This document shows positions 11,630 to 23,214 of a DNA stretch of 64,000 bases, one piece after another. A model generated the notes under the pieces. That model was not told the DNA's origin, did no database searches, and was given only the letters and a program-made list of their open reading frames with translations. Made by a program: the position numbers and the translations under genes. Source of the DNA: Branchiostoma floridae. Taxonomy: Eukaryota; Chordata; Leptocardii; Amphioxiformes; Branchiostomatidae. The stretch's first letter is position 1; each line of letters begins with the position of its first letter. The stretch spans positions 7,202,734 through 7,266,733 of the forward strand of contig NC_049989.1 of NCBI RefSeq assembly GCF_000003815.2. Reading direction: 5' to 3'.

Positions 11630-13055
11630 GAGGACCAAGACTGTCTAAGGCCACACTGACGTAATTTTATAGATAACATCCTCTAGAGACCCCAAAACTA
11701 ATGTGCAAGGGCAAAAAAGGAAAATCCAGCAAAGAAAATGCTGCTAAACCACAGGGATAAACATCCAGTCCATTCTTTCCCAGGCTTGGTGTGTCTTATA
11801 TTCACCTCCAGTAAGACTGTAAGAGACCATTGTTGCCATTTCCCTTTGACCAGGGATGCTATTGGGTGACATGTGGCTACAACTGGCAAAAATTCATGCG
11901 TCCACGGATGTCATCTATAAAATTAAGTCAGTACTGTCTAATTGCAGTCTGTGCATGTGCAATCATTAAAGATTTTTTTAGGATAGTTGACATTTTTTTA
12001 TTCAAAGCTTTACCGAAGGAAAGTTAGAAATGGTCAAGATATTGTAAGTGGAAAAAAGTACAGAGGGCAGCTTTACATTTGGGCTTCTGTTGTACGTTAT
12101 TTTTTATATGCCATTTTGGTATATTGACCTGCATATATATGATGGTTTTCTTAACTATCACAACACTAAATTGCCAGTGCAATGGAATTGGTTCAGCACA
12201 GAGAAAAAAAGTTAGGACACAGTTGTTATTTGAAATGTAACATGAGAAATGAAAGATGGAATCATGTACAAACCTCTCTCTATGATATTCTTTGAGCAGT
12301 CCAGTGCAGTCTAATAGATATGTGCACGTACATATGCAAATATTCACTCTAGGTTTAGTGATTTGATTTTTGTTACCAACATCACGTGTTCTCAGGGTGT
12401 GCAGTACTAGTAGAACATGTACATGTACATTGTAGTTGCATGATACAAAGTTTATTTATATTGATTTGTTAATGAGGTATTGAAGGATACACATGTATAA
12501 AGCCACACTGATGTTTTAAAGATTGTCACATTTTGCATATTTTCCTTTAAGCATGGACACTTTTTTGTACAGTACCTATTTTTCTACTGTTACACTCAAG
12601 AAGAGAAGAACTGTACAGCATCATAAAAGGAAACATGGTGATACATGTATGTAGGGCACTGATGTTATACATGTATAGTACAAAATAGTACTGTAACATT
12701 AATTTTGTCAACAGTTTTTGTGTCATTTAGATGAATCACTTTATGTTAGTACTTATGGTCACCTATGGATGATCATCCATATTGTATATTTCATCCTTTT
12801 GAAAATTGGTGTAATCAGAGCTCGATGTGTCCTCTGTGGTCTTTTCTTTCCTTTTGATACCTTGAAAGTGTGCTCAGAGGGATAACCTCTCTCTCTCTCT
12901 TGTAAGAAGAACTGCCTTTGCACTTCTATATGAGTTCTTTTCCTCATTTCAACATGTCTGAAAAGAAAGTAAGAGATACCGACAATGGAAAAGCTATGAA
13001 AAGTAATTATTTTTTTGTGTTATACGATGAACAGCTTTTGACTAACAGAGCCTTT
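11630..13055. other. 3' UTR of the STAND gene and intergenic spacer
   Basis: No coding exon was seen. A possible ATTAAA poly(A) signal lies near 11966. The rest is AT-rich with short ACATGTACATGT runs near 12417-12430. Confidence 0.35.
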
Positions 13056-13290
13056 AGTGGCAGCAACACTCATTGGTGGCAGCAACACTCATTGGTGGCA
13101 GTTCTACATAGGTTTCCATCCAAAACTCTTTTTCCCCCGTTTCTGTATATTGACCTGCAGTCTGTAACAAAGCAGCTAGGTGGCGTCACTGAGTGGTCTC
13201 GCATCGCACAAATTACCCTGCAGTCTGTCATTGAATCGATAGGCGGCGCCTTTGCTACGTAAAGTTGACCCGGAAGCAGATTGGACCACG
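13056..13290 (+). promoter_or_regulatory. Putative MRPL18 promoter
   Basis: A 19-bp direct repeat (GTGGCAGCAACACTCATTG, near 13057-13095) carries two inverted CCAAT boxes. An ETS/GABP-type CCGGAAG (13270-13276) is followed by another inverted CCAAT box (13280-13284). GABP sites are typical of nuclear genes for mitochondrial ribosomal proteins. There is no TATA box. The ATG is 170-180 bases downstream. Confidence 0.45.
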
Positions 13291-13455
13291 TTGGTAGCAC
13301 AACATTTCATACATTTTGGTCAACTTTTGACCTACAATCTTGAATTTTTCTTCGTTTGGAAATACACATTGAACTCTCACGTGGACCCCGTAAATTCCTT
13401 GGACTACAAGAACATATTCACTAGCCTGATTTGACTCACGATTTTGTTTGAAATT

Positions 13456-16400
13456 ATGTCTGCGTGCGTGAACTTCGTCAGGAGCTCGTTTTTGCGACCC
13501 GCATGTCCTTCATCACTTGCTGTCCGATCGGCGACGGTTTTTCGACAAGTTCTGAGTTCTGACGGGTTACAGAGTTCTCAGCATCATTGCTCCACATTAA
13601 GACCAACTGCAGGTAAGCATTTATTAAGAATACTTTATTGACAGGAGAAAAATGTTCATGGTATTCTAGATGAGCGAGGCTATTGACACACCCAGTGTGT
13701 CAATAGCCTAACAGGCTATTGACACACTGAGTGTGTCGATAGCCTGTTTAGGCTATTGGCACACTCGCCCGTCGTGGTGAAGCGCTCTATCGGCCGATTC
13801 CAAGGGGAATCCGGTGGCCCCACCTCGTTTGCTGGCAGAATCGTGTGCCTCAGTAGTTAAGACACGTTGTACGCTAGGTAGAGCTCTTGATGAGAACTAA
13901 AACCAGGAAATTTTTGGATGAAAACTTAAGCAGAATGCGACCCCGGCCGACCTAGCCGGCGGATGTCGCTCAGTGAGGTCAAGGGTCGTTTCCGTCAGCG
14001 AAATTCCCTACGATTGCTCTATTAGCAATCCTACCATGAGTGTGTCGATAGCCTGTTAGGCTATTGACACACCCAGTGATAGAAACCACTAAAATGAGGA
14101 AATCTTACGATTATATTTGACAATCAACACTCTGAAAAATACAAATGGCATCCTGTGTCCATTATCAACCCAAAATACGATCTTTTTCACGTGTTTACGG
14201 CACAATTTTAAACATCGGAATCTGCTATCATATAGGGTGCTTAAAAGCTTTACTGTCACCGCATGTGATCATGGCAGCCATGTTGGATCGGTTAGGAACA
14301 CGTTTTCAGCTGTGTTTACCGCGACGAATTCCTGCCGTATTGGAGAATTTGCGGCCTCAAAACTTATATCACTAAGGAAGCGAAGTTATAGTTGTTGTTT
14401 TACCTCCATTATTTTTAATGTGAAAGAAATATTCTTCCGAGTCGCTGCCGATAGCGCCGGAACCACACGGCCACATGTTTTGTGGTCAGTGTTATTTTTG
14501 GTTTATATTGTTAACAGAAACTTTAAGTTTATATATAAAATATTCTTATATCAAATGGATGTTTAAAAAGGGACAAGAAAAATTGAAAAAAAAAAAATTA
14601 AAAAAACTCCGGCGCGGACTCGAACCGGGTCGGAGCTGGTATCATGAATTCCCGGGTCAACGCTCTATCCATTACGCTATGTCATACATACACGATGAAG
14701 TCTGTATTATTAGGTATCCAGATGTAGGGCATAACTTGAATACGTCCGTTCATTCCAAGATTCAAAGATTCCAATGTCTAATCTTCCGAACAATGTCTAA
14801 TCAACTGTTGCTTGTGTAAAATATTGCCGGAAAGGCATGTTACAAGCTCTGATTGGCTGACTGGCATCTCGGTGTGTCAATAGCCTGTTTGGCTATGGGC
14901 ACACTGAGTGTGTCAATAGCCACAGCGATTCTAGAAATAACACCTTTTGATTTTGTGGGGAGGGGGGCGTCCACAACAGAACGCTGATACAGATTTATAA
15001 TTTGAGAGATGACTGTCGTTTGACCTAATGTACATATTATAGTTTTACATTCAGGAAAATATTTTCCGTGCAGCTGGACTTTTGTGCACAGAATATTTTG
15101 ATCTCTATTGGAGTTTTTCATTTTTATAGTAATTGCACTGCATGATGCAGGCTCCTGGCTGTAGTAAATTATTATCATTACATAAAATGTGTAACGTGAC
15201 ATGTTTCCATACCCACATTTTGTCGTCAAATGTTTAAGCCACTGCAGTGAGATCACTAGCAACCCAGACCCCAGACCATGGAGTACCAGACACGGAGGAT
15301 AATGACATCATCAATCCAAACTTCATCAACCGCAACCCTCGCAACCTGGAGCGGATGGGCCTGGGGAGGAAGGAGCGGGGATGGAAGACAACCTGGCCCA
15401 AAAAGGAGTGCTGGCATAGGTACGTGATTGTGACATGTCTCTGTAATTATACAGTACTTTCTATCCAGCCTACTAGACCACGAATACGGTCAAAACTAAC
15501 CAAGGTACATGTAGTTGTAGACAGGATTATTAACTAGAAAGGCCGCATTTTCAAAGGAAATGCAGGATGTTTCTGAAGGAAATAGACAAGAAAAATCGTT
15601 AGAAAAGGAGTATAATATTATAAAAAGCCAAACGTGATCATGAAAATGTTGGATAACGGTAAGGTAATGGAAGGTGCTGTAACTTATATGTCTTAAAAGA
15701 AAAAATAAGAATAGATTTTAAAAAATGTCTGAGGGTGGACACCAACCTCCGTCCTTCTGTGCACGTAGACGGTAGCTTTGCCGGCTGAGCTACTTGAACC
15801 AGCATTACATAATGGCAATTTTTTTTTTTTTTTAGCCTACGTCACGGTAACCATCCTGAGTATTGATTGGCTGAAATGGGAGAAACAAAAAGAACACAGG
15901 CTAGTAGGCCAGTAAAAACAATACTGCCAAGTGTCTCAATGTAAAAAGTAAACTGACAGCCAAACAGTGGCATTAGCCAGGTTGTCAACATGTAGAGGTG
16001 GCCACTTTGCACAGGTTTAACTGACACTTGTTCCTGTAAAAGTTGATGATCTCAACCCTAATTTTGTAGAAAACAGACTTTAAGGGAATAATTGTTTTTT
16101 TATTTCTCAAAGGTGTCATTTTGTGAAGAGTAAACGTTACGTGACTGGGTATGTTCAGCACCACAACGGACACATTGTTGCATCTGCCTCATCCTTTGAG
16201 TGGCCAATAAGGAAACACCTCTACAGCACCAGGTAAGTTTCCTATAGCTTACCATGGGAATGATTTTGCTTTCATGTTCCACCAAGTTGTGGAGTGAGAG
16301 GGGCACACACCCTCAGAGTTAGTGACCATCTCTTTCAGAAAATGCCTTGAAGCAACAACAAAAGCTGTGTATGGGAATGAAGGATATCCCTCCAGCTATA

Positions 16401-19374
16401 ACTTATGAGAACAACTGAGTTCCAGTTTCTTCATTTTCTTCAAACTCTCCAGTTGTAGTAAATCTTTTTTTTGGCATAGCAACATATTTTTGGCATAGCA
16501 ACATGGTCCACAGAATGCTTAGACAGTGAATCTGTGCCAAAGGATGCAGATTACTTTCCGCATGGAAGATTACCCGGAAAACTCGGGCTCAAAATCAATT
16601 TTTACCCAAAACACATCACATCTGTCTCTTTTCCGCCACATTACTGTCTATCCTGTAATGTACTCTCATGTCCCTAATAAACGTACCGGGACGTTTATTT
16701 TTTTCAGCCTCACAATCCACCCGGTACGTTCTTATTTTGGACGGTACGTTTATTTTTTTTCTGAAATTGGGGCTTTGCTTAGCCAGGACCCTCAAAGAAT
16801 TGAATTTTGGGGGTTTTCTGCCCATATTTCCGCGGTATTTATGCTCAAAATTCCCTATTTTTCGGGCGAAACGGCGCGGATTTCCATGAGCGTGTACGTA
16901 CGCGGTACTCTTTCGGTGATTTCGGTCGATCTCGCTATGACGCTACGAAGTATTATGTTGTTCTTGGGGGGAAAATAAAACACCACACTGACGTTTTGAA
17001 ATACAATTTTTACATAAATAACTTTTAGTTTTAATTTAGTAGTAGTTTACAGTCTCTGTTTACATCGTAAACCAGCACCTTGCACGAGGAATTTCCCGCC
17101 GGTCTTGTGGTTCCATGCGCTTTCGGCAGCGAGGCGGAAGAGTGATTCGTTCACATACTATACTGGACGTAAAAATAACAACTATAACTTCGTTTCCCTT
17201 GTGATATGAGTTTTGACGCCGCAAATTCTCCCAAACGACAGGAATTCGTCGGTAAAAACAGCAAGTTCATAATCATTTCTAAGCATCAAACCGCCACAAC
17301 TTTCCTTTGTAGATGCATGTGCCATTATGCCGAGATGGTCACGTCGAAATAAAACTTTCTTAACATAGGCTTATTTCTTTGACAAAAATCAACCTTAGTC
17401 TACTTTTCACATAAATAACTTTTAGTTAATAGATTTTAATCGTTTTATACCGTAATCACTGTATTTTATGCTATACATCAGAAATCTTGTTGCGATATTT
17501 TACCTTCGTAAAAGTGGAGTCGTCCACTGACCCCTAGTGACCTTGTTTACAGCTGCAGCGACGCCATGATGGAGAAAAACCGAAAGACGGAGATGATTTT
17601 TGGCCCGCGGAATACGAAAATTGGGACAGCTTACATGCATTTCAAGAACCTAAAACATCAGATACATGAACGGACGGTCTTTTTGTAAAATCTGCCCATA
17701 TAGCCTTCCAGTCTGCACAGAAATGACGATGTAGAGAAGGGTAGAAGTGCAAAGAGTCTGAGATGAGAAAAAAACGCCACGTGAATTCAACAACACTTCG
17801 CATAAAATCACATAATTTTGTATAATGTTTTCTTTATTCAATTGGTCTCCTTCATAAAGAGTCCAAGTTGAACCGACATCTTGCTGATGTAGTACAGAAA
17901 AAAAAAACATTATCCCCTCGTGGATAATTTACTATTTAGCGCAGCGTAATGCGGCCGGCCACGCGTCCGTGACGGCAGTGTTGGCATAGCGGCCGGACTG
18001 AAAATCGTCTGGCCGCGACCGCATTCGACAGGTGACCGCTATAGACTAATTTCTTAATGCTTAGGTCAACGGGAAAAATCCAAGGGACCGACGAAAACCG
18101 ACCGCATGGCCAGTTACGTGGCCCCTCAGTTACGTGGCCCCTATACTCAGGTGACCCTAAGGCAGGTTTCACTGCGAATTTCAACTTACCTTTTATTAAA
18201 AAATTGAGAAAACATCATGATTCGAACAAGATATCTATAGTTCTTCAGCTCATCATTTATAGAACTATATATATTAAACTGATGTGGTTCTTAGGCATAA
18301 ATGAATAAAAAGACCTACCTGCTTATCATCTCCTTTTCTTTGGACAGAAGTAGCATGTTCACAGTTAATACATGTCAATTTGGTAATTTTCCGGGGGGTA
18401 TGTTTATTCCGGGGGGTATGTTTATTAGATATTGACGATTTGTCCGGGGGGTATGTTTATTCCGGAAGGTATGTTTATTAGGGACATGAGAGTATTATAA
18501 CTTAAGCCTAGATCCTCAAAACCCTTTCTACACCTTTATTGCCATGCACTTTGAACCCTGCCATTGAAGAATTGGAATGTGCACCCTTAAATATATCAGG
18601 ATAGCCTCAATCTGTAGCTTCTTCTTTGACTTTTCTAGTAAATTTAGTATCCCAGCCTTTGTCTACTTGAATATCAAAGGTGTTCCAGTGCTGAAATCTT
18701 GTTTCAGTGACGTTTCTGCAGCGGAGAACATCGGCCATGTCCTGGCGCAGCGGTGTCTGGAGGCAGGGATCCACTTCATGGAGTTTGACGATGTTCCTCA
18801 CAAGTTAGAGTCTGAAACGGTGAGGGGGCCATCTTGTACAGTTTTGTAGCACTTTATGCTGCATAGATCAGTCTAATGACAATTCAATGATTTAAAACAC
18901 TTAGGTTGTTAATTCTCAGACTTAATAGTCTGATCAGAATATCTGTCTCTTAATACATGTGATTCAATGAACAGATTTCTGTGAAATTTTCCTCTTGTCA
19001 GAATGTCTTAAGTGGGTTTATTCACTTTCTTACTCCTTAAGAGCATAATGTATTGCACTGCACTATTCGCTTTTGAATCTTGATGTCCTTTCCTAAGAGT
19101 TATTCCTTTATTCCATGGTGTATTTATTCTCCCGTGATTCTTCCAAGCTTCATATGTCAATACTAACTCAGGTGTTCAAAGTTAATTGTTAATACCCCCG
19201 GTGTTAATACACTGTTTTTTTACCCCACAGGTACAGAGATTCCAACAGGCCATGGTAGATGGAGGAATAAATCTGTCAGAGCCAAGAAGAATTTACGAAC
19301 ACAAACATCTGTTCAAGGAAACAGATTACGATGCAGAAGATTATAACATGAAGGAAGCAGAGATTGAACAATAG
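13456..19374 (+). CDS. MRPL18: Mitochondrial large-subunit ribosomal protein uL18m
   Basis: Five exons with consistent phases: 13456-13612, 15248-15419, 16113-16232, 18708-18819, 19231-19374; 234 residues. The N-terminus is rich in Arg, Ser and Ala with few acidic residues, as in a mitochondrial targeting peptide. The core matches animal MRPL18: NRNPRNLERMGLGRKERGW, then VQHHNGHIVASAS, then RKHLYST, then ENIGHVLAQRCLEAGIHFM, then GGINLSEPRRIYE. The family binds 5S rRNA in the bacterial ribosome, and the mitochondrial protein belongs to the 39S central protuberance. Human MRPL18 is about 180 residues; this one has a longer presequence and about 24 extra, mostly charged residues after RIYE. Introns 1 and 3 are loaded with repeats, listed separately. 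Confidence 0.95.
13678..14079. repeat. Palindromic 31-bp units with an insertion
   Basis: The palindrome GGCTATTGACACAC..GTGTGTCAATAGCC occurs intact at 13678-13708 and 13714-13744. A third unit starts at 13751, is broken by about 275 bases, and resumes near 14037 (AGTGTGTCGATAGCC). A further half unit follows at 14059. The insert has a tRNA-like stretch (CTCAGTAGTTAAGACACG). The cluster lies in MRPL18 intron 1. Confidence 0.7.
14275..14475 (+). repeat. Interspersed repeat, forward copy
   Basis: This stretch of MRPL18 intron 1 (for example CGACGAATTCCTG, GAGAATTTGCGGC, CGAAGTTATAGTTGTT) matches the reverse complement of 17080-17260 in intron 3 at roughly 75-80% by eye. No protein is encoded in a sustained frame. 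Confidence 0.65.
14614..14690 (-). repeat. tRNA-like pseudogene or SINE head
   Basis: On the minus strand a perfect A box (TAGCGTAATGG, 14679-14669) is followed 42 bases later by a perfect B box (GGTTCGAGTCC, 14626-14616), then a T run. The D-arm text resembles tRNA-Arg (AATGGATAG). The acceptor stem does not pair with its 5' partner and no sound anticodon stem forms, so a functional tRNA is unlikely. Confidence 0.55.
14868..14921. repeat. Second cluster of GGCTATTGACACAC palindromes
   Basis: A half unit (TGTGTCAATAGCC) and a nearly complete unit (GGCTATGGGCACACTGAGTG followed by TGTCAATAGCC) match the palindromes at 13678-14079 in the same intron. Confidence 0.7.
15745..15835 (-). repeat. 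tRNA-derived SINE fragment
   Basis: On the minus strand an A box (TAGCTCAGCCGG) is followed by a degenerate B box (GGTTGGTGTCC). A run of 15 T/A lies at the plus-strand right end. It lies in MRPL18 intron 2. Confidence 0.4.
17060..17290 (-). repeat. Interspersed repeat, reverse copy
   Basis: The minus strand contains CGACGAATTCCTGTCGTTTG, GAGAATTTGCGGCGTC and CGAAGTTATAGTTGTT in the same order as 14321-14400. The two copies are inverted relative to each other in introns 3 and 1 of MRPL18. Confidence 0.65.
17975..18175 (-). repeat. Diverged copy of the CAGTCAAACCTG MITE
   Basis: On the minus strand CAGTGAAACCTG, GTCGGTCCCTTGG and CTATAGCGGTCACCTGTCG appear in the order seen in the intact MITE at 44875-45035, with an internal duplication (GGGGCCACGTAACTG twice). 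It sits inside the 16662-18493 element. Confidence 0.5.
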
Positions 19375-19551
19375 AGCAATCTATAGATCTGTTACTAACG
19401 ACAATAGATGTAGACAACAACATTTTTGATAAACATGAAAGATGCTTGTAGAAATCAGCAACAAATTTAAAAACTGGATGGTATAAATGATACATGACAC
19501 GTATGACTATGAAAATCTAAGAGTGTTCAAGAATGTACGTGTATTGCCAAG

Positions 19552-19557
19552 AATAAA
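19552..19557 (+). terminator. MRPL18 poly(A) signal
   Basis: AATAAA lies 178 bases after the MRPL18 stop codon. Confidence 0.75.
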
Positions 19558-20856
19558 ACTGGATGTATTACAACCAGTATATCAAGTTTGTTTCCTATTG
19601 CCGTTAACATTAATCCATTAAAAATAAGGCATCTGACTTCTCAGTTATTCAAGAGGATAATTTATTCTATTTATAGACTCTAAAGCTTAAAAATGTTTGG
19701 TTTCTGAAAAACTATCACTTTCACAGCTTTCAGGCTTCTTGCATCTGGTAGCTAGGGAAGACAGGGAATGTCTGTGTACATGTATGTCTTGCTCAAACCT
19801 TTTAACAGCCTTTTCCACTGTTGGTGTTAAGACTTGCTTGAGCCTTGAATACAAGGGGGAGTTAAGATTGATGAGTTCAGGCATTGATGTCCTTCTTGCT
19901 TCGTGCATCACTGTTCTTTCGAGGATACAACAGGTAACACAGCTTTCATTAGGTAGGAGAATACTTGTAGGGTATGGTGATGTAGTGTTTCAGGATCCCC
20001 ATTGTGGATCACAAGGTTGTGGGTTCAAATCCCAGCCTAGCCATCAGAGTTCTGCACCCTTGTAGCAGAACCACATTGAGGCACATCAACCACCACTATC
20101 ATCACAACCTCCACTTAACAGAGACAGGTATGCAGCAGTATGTACTTCACGGAACATCGAGTGCCTGTAAGGTCTCCTGTACCAAGTGAGAGGTGGCTCG
20201 ATTCTGCAGAGAATCTGGTGAGTGCATATTTTGTGTTGGAACAAGATTTAGAGTTGATCTCCAAGAAAATGCTGAAACTATGAAAGGCAAAATCAATTAC
20301 AATGTAATGCAAGAAACATAACATTTTTCTTTTGGGTGGGTGGGGGTTGGGGAGGTTCACTTAAGTATGGTAGGTGGCTTACCCAAAATTCGGTCCCGAA
20401 GTGATGCACATGTAAGTTTTCTTTGCACCTCACAATTTTTAAAACAACTAATTAAGTAACTTGCAATCCTTATCACACCATGACACTGAATAATACATTT
20501 ATACTTTAAGATATATTTCAACAGAAAATTATCTAGGAAAGCGCCTCTCTTAAAATTTTGACTTCTGACATTACTTTACAACGTTTTCTGTAACACTAGT
20601 ATTTGTGTTAGAACCTTTAACATCCAGGACACAACATTGCATCTGATGATAGCTCCTTAGCAACCACATCATGTCATTTTTGTTTACACCCATGCATGCA
20701 CACACATGGAGCTTATAAGATGGGCTGCTAACATGGGAATGCATGCGTATGTTTCCTATTCATTTCTGATGACAACACGAAGTCTTTTTGTTGAGATGCC
20801 ATGCCGGCCACGCTTGCAAGAGTTGCACAACAAGTTGTAAGTTCTATTCATGTAGT
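19558..20856. other. Intergenic spacer with a tRNA-like SINE
   Basis: No gene is visible between MRPL18 and MVP here. A SINE-like unit around 19976-20045 (+) has a perfect B box GGTTCAAATCC (20022-20032) within TGTGGGTTCAAATCCCAGCC. The A box is weak. Confidence 0.45.
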
Positions 20857-21060
20857 TGACTCATGCCGAAGCCACTTGCGTAGCAGTGTTGGGGATTTAA
20901 CCCAATTATCAACTCGACCAATGACGTCGCGAGTTTGCGACCATGTGATGAAAATCAGCAACTCCTATTGGTGAGTATCAGATAGATTACCTGCCACGCC
21001 CCCATAGTCGTAGCTATATCACTTCCTTGTTGGGCGTGTGGGACGGAGCTGTGTTGCTGC
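20857..21060 (+). promoter_or_regulatory. Candidate MVP promoter
   Basis: Clustered motifs: AP-1 TGACTCA (20857-20863), CCAAT fused to a CRE-like TGACGTCG (20918-20929), an inverted CCAAT box (20966-20970), a GC box CCACGCCCCC (20994-21003) and ETS-type ACTTCC (21021-21026). There is no TATA box. The MVP ATG is at 23215 and has an acceptor (TTATTCCCAG, ending 23185) 30 bases upstream, so a spliced 5' UTR starting in this region is plausible. A candidate donor is CTGCAG|GTTTGA near 21070. This is motif reading only. Confidence 0.3.
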
Positions 21061-23184
21061 GACGCTGCAGGTTTGAACAAGTTATATTACTCTCCTTGCC
21101 ACGTTTCTGCGGTAGATTTTACAGTAGCATTGTCATAAGGTATCCAAGACCATTGCTCGGGATAGGGCATGGATCTAGCTTGCAGCGCTTTGTGGCAAAC
21201 GTCCATCTATGTACCCGCCTTGTTCGACCATTTTGTAGCTTTTCAAAAGAGGAACAAACTGGTTCTGGTAGACATTCATTAGACATTCCGGTATTCTGTA
21301 TGCGAACGGTTCCTGTTTCGTGTCATTCTAACACTAACCTCCGCTGATGCCTGTAAATGCCATGTCATAAGTATAGAGACCCTTCTTATGACTTTGTTGT
21401 GTTGTATAAACTAAGGATACCCTCAAGAAAATTGCAAGTGATTGCATGGAACCTGCTAGTGTTTAATAGTTCAAGAAGAACATAACACAACTTATTTCTT
21501 GACGGGAATCGGTAATTTTATTATCCTAAAAGTGAACAAATTGTCAGATCTTCAATGACCCATCTATTCTTGCAGAACTGTTATATTAAATCATGTGGCA
21601 GATCAGCATGGCTTAGTAGTTAGTAATCTTATCATAAAGCTCGATGACGTCAGTGTGACGTCAAATGTTTTTCACCCCAGACTATTTGCTTTGAGAGATT
21701 TTTAAGGGTGTTGCATATGTTGATGCAATAGCTGTTTCACCTTGTGAACCTTGTGAAAATTCCATTAAAAATGTTTTTAAAAAGCCCCAGAGCATAAGAC
21801 AAAAAATGAGGTTATCTAATTCTAAGGAGGTTATAACCTCTGTGGATTTTAATCCAAAGGAAGATCTTTTTAGGGATTTCTAGGATGGATATATAATAAT
21901 AAATGATTGAATGAAAATACAACTGGGAATGCAAAGCATCAGATGTTGAGAAAATCATCAAATGTTTTCTGTAGCCATACTAATGTACTTAGAACTTTGT
22001 CTGTCAAGATCCACTCAGCTCACAAAGGTCACAGACTGACATTAAGAACTGTTCGGTCATTGACGTGCTACTGTTCATATGCAAATTATCCCCCTACATA
22101 TGCCTAAAGGCTAGGGGCAATGTTTTGGTCATAACTTCACATTTATGGGGATAGCCTCATTGTCTTAAGTATGGAATATTAAAAACAGCAGATATGAATA
22201 TCTCATGACCAGAGAAGGAAAGACAGATATGAATGAAATAGAATAAGCAGAAGCTTTGTGAATCAATATAATCTGTGCAATCATTATCCCTATGTCAATC
22301 TATTGATTCATACATTTGGTACAATTTTTAAGGATAAGCAATGATGCACTCCTAACTACACATGTAGTCTACTCTAGAAAATTTTGAATATTCCTAATAT
22401 TATTTTCCTACAACCATCAGCTAGTTAAGTTTGAAGGAACTGGGAACATGGGGAGGTAAAAAAAAGGTAATGTTTGCCCTACCTGTACAATGTATGACAA
22501 ACAGGTGATATTTGTTATTTGTAAAGACCAACCCCGCCCACGCACACCTTTGTGTAAAGACCCCTGGTCACAGATCCTGATTGTATTCAGACACAAAGGT
22601 ACGGCTTTGTGCATGCCATTCCAGGTCTCTGTAGTGTGCAGTAACTGGGGAAGAATTAGGTTGGTCAAGCATCATTGGATATAGATTCAGGCCAGTTGGT
22701 ACAAGGCTACCTTGGTAGGGCAGGGTTACATGTGCTAGCCTCAGATCCAGCCATATTAGCATAATTATCCTCTCCCAACTGTCAGTTGAGGAGCAGCCAC
22801 ACTCATAAGGCCGGATTTCAGGCTATATCAGGTGCAGCTTTGGGGTGTATGATAAAATGATATTTGTTTACATCTTGAGGTAAACTTTCTGGTATGAAAC
22901 AGGTAATACCATGCAAACTAAGGTAAACCCATGGTTACTGTTGTGTTGTGTAGTATTATCTCCAGTCACTACCTTCTTTTCGAAAGCATAATTATGACAG
23001 ATGTGTATAATGACAAATGTAATTTGTGTATACAATGAGATATGATGTATGTTGATGATATTTGGGGACAGAACATACATGGTAAACTACAAGCATAATC
23101 ATATTTCTCCCAGGATGGAATTCACAGTTTGTTTAAATTTGTCGCATCACATTATCTGATATGTCAAAACTCTTTTTATTCCCA
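21061..23184. other. Spacer or 5' UTR intron upstream of the MVP start codon
   Basis: No coding exon with family resemblance was found. Open frames here, including one of 106 codons at 21027-21347, show no recognisable domain. Confidence 0.3.
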
Positions 23185-23214
23185 GTATCATAATCTGGAC
23201 AACGATCAGCAACA

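Larger units (their letters stand above)
16662..18493. mobile_element. 1.83 kb non-autonomous TIR element
   Basis: The ends are inverted repeats matching at 25 of 26 bases (ACTCTCATGTCCCTAATAAA...). TA dinucleotides at 16661-16662 and 18493-18494 could be the target duplication if the element is taken as 16663-18492. Subterminal motifs repeat: ACGTTTATT several times on the left, and GGGGGTATGTTTATT-like units four times on the right. No transposase frame is present. The element contains an interspersed repeat (17060-17290) and a MITE copy (17975-18175), so it is itself mosaic. It lies in MRPL18 intron 3. Confidence 0.7.

Noticed and set aside
14614-14690. Functional tRNA-Arg or a vault RNA gene near MVP
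   Set aside because: A and B boxes are perfect, but the acceptor and anticodon stems do not form and it sits inside MRPL18 intron 1; other B boxes in the window look like SINE heads. I saw no credible vault RNA.
16526-17028. Overlapping frames of 73-150 codons read as a possible transposase
   Set aside because: No DDE, helix-turn-helix or zinc-finger motif; they lie in the end of a TIR element.
21027-21347. 106-codon frame near the MVP promoter region
   Set aside because: No domain, no conserved motif and no splice partner; better read as 5' flanking or UTR sequence.
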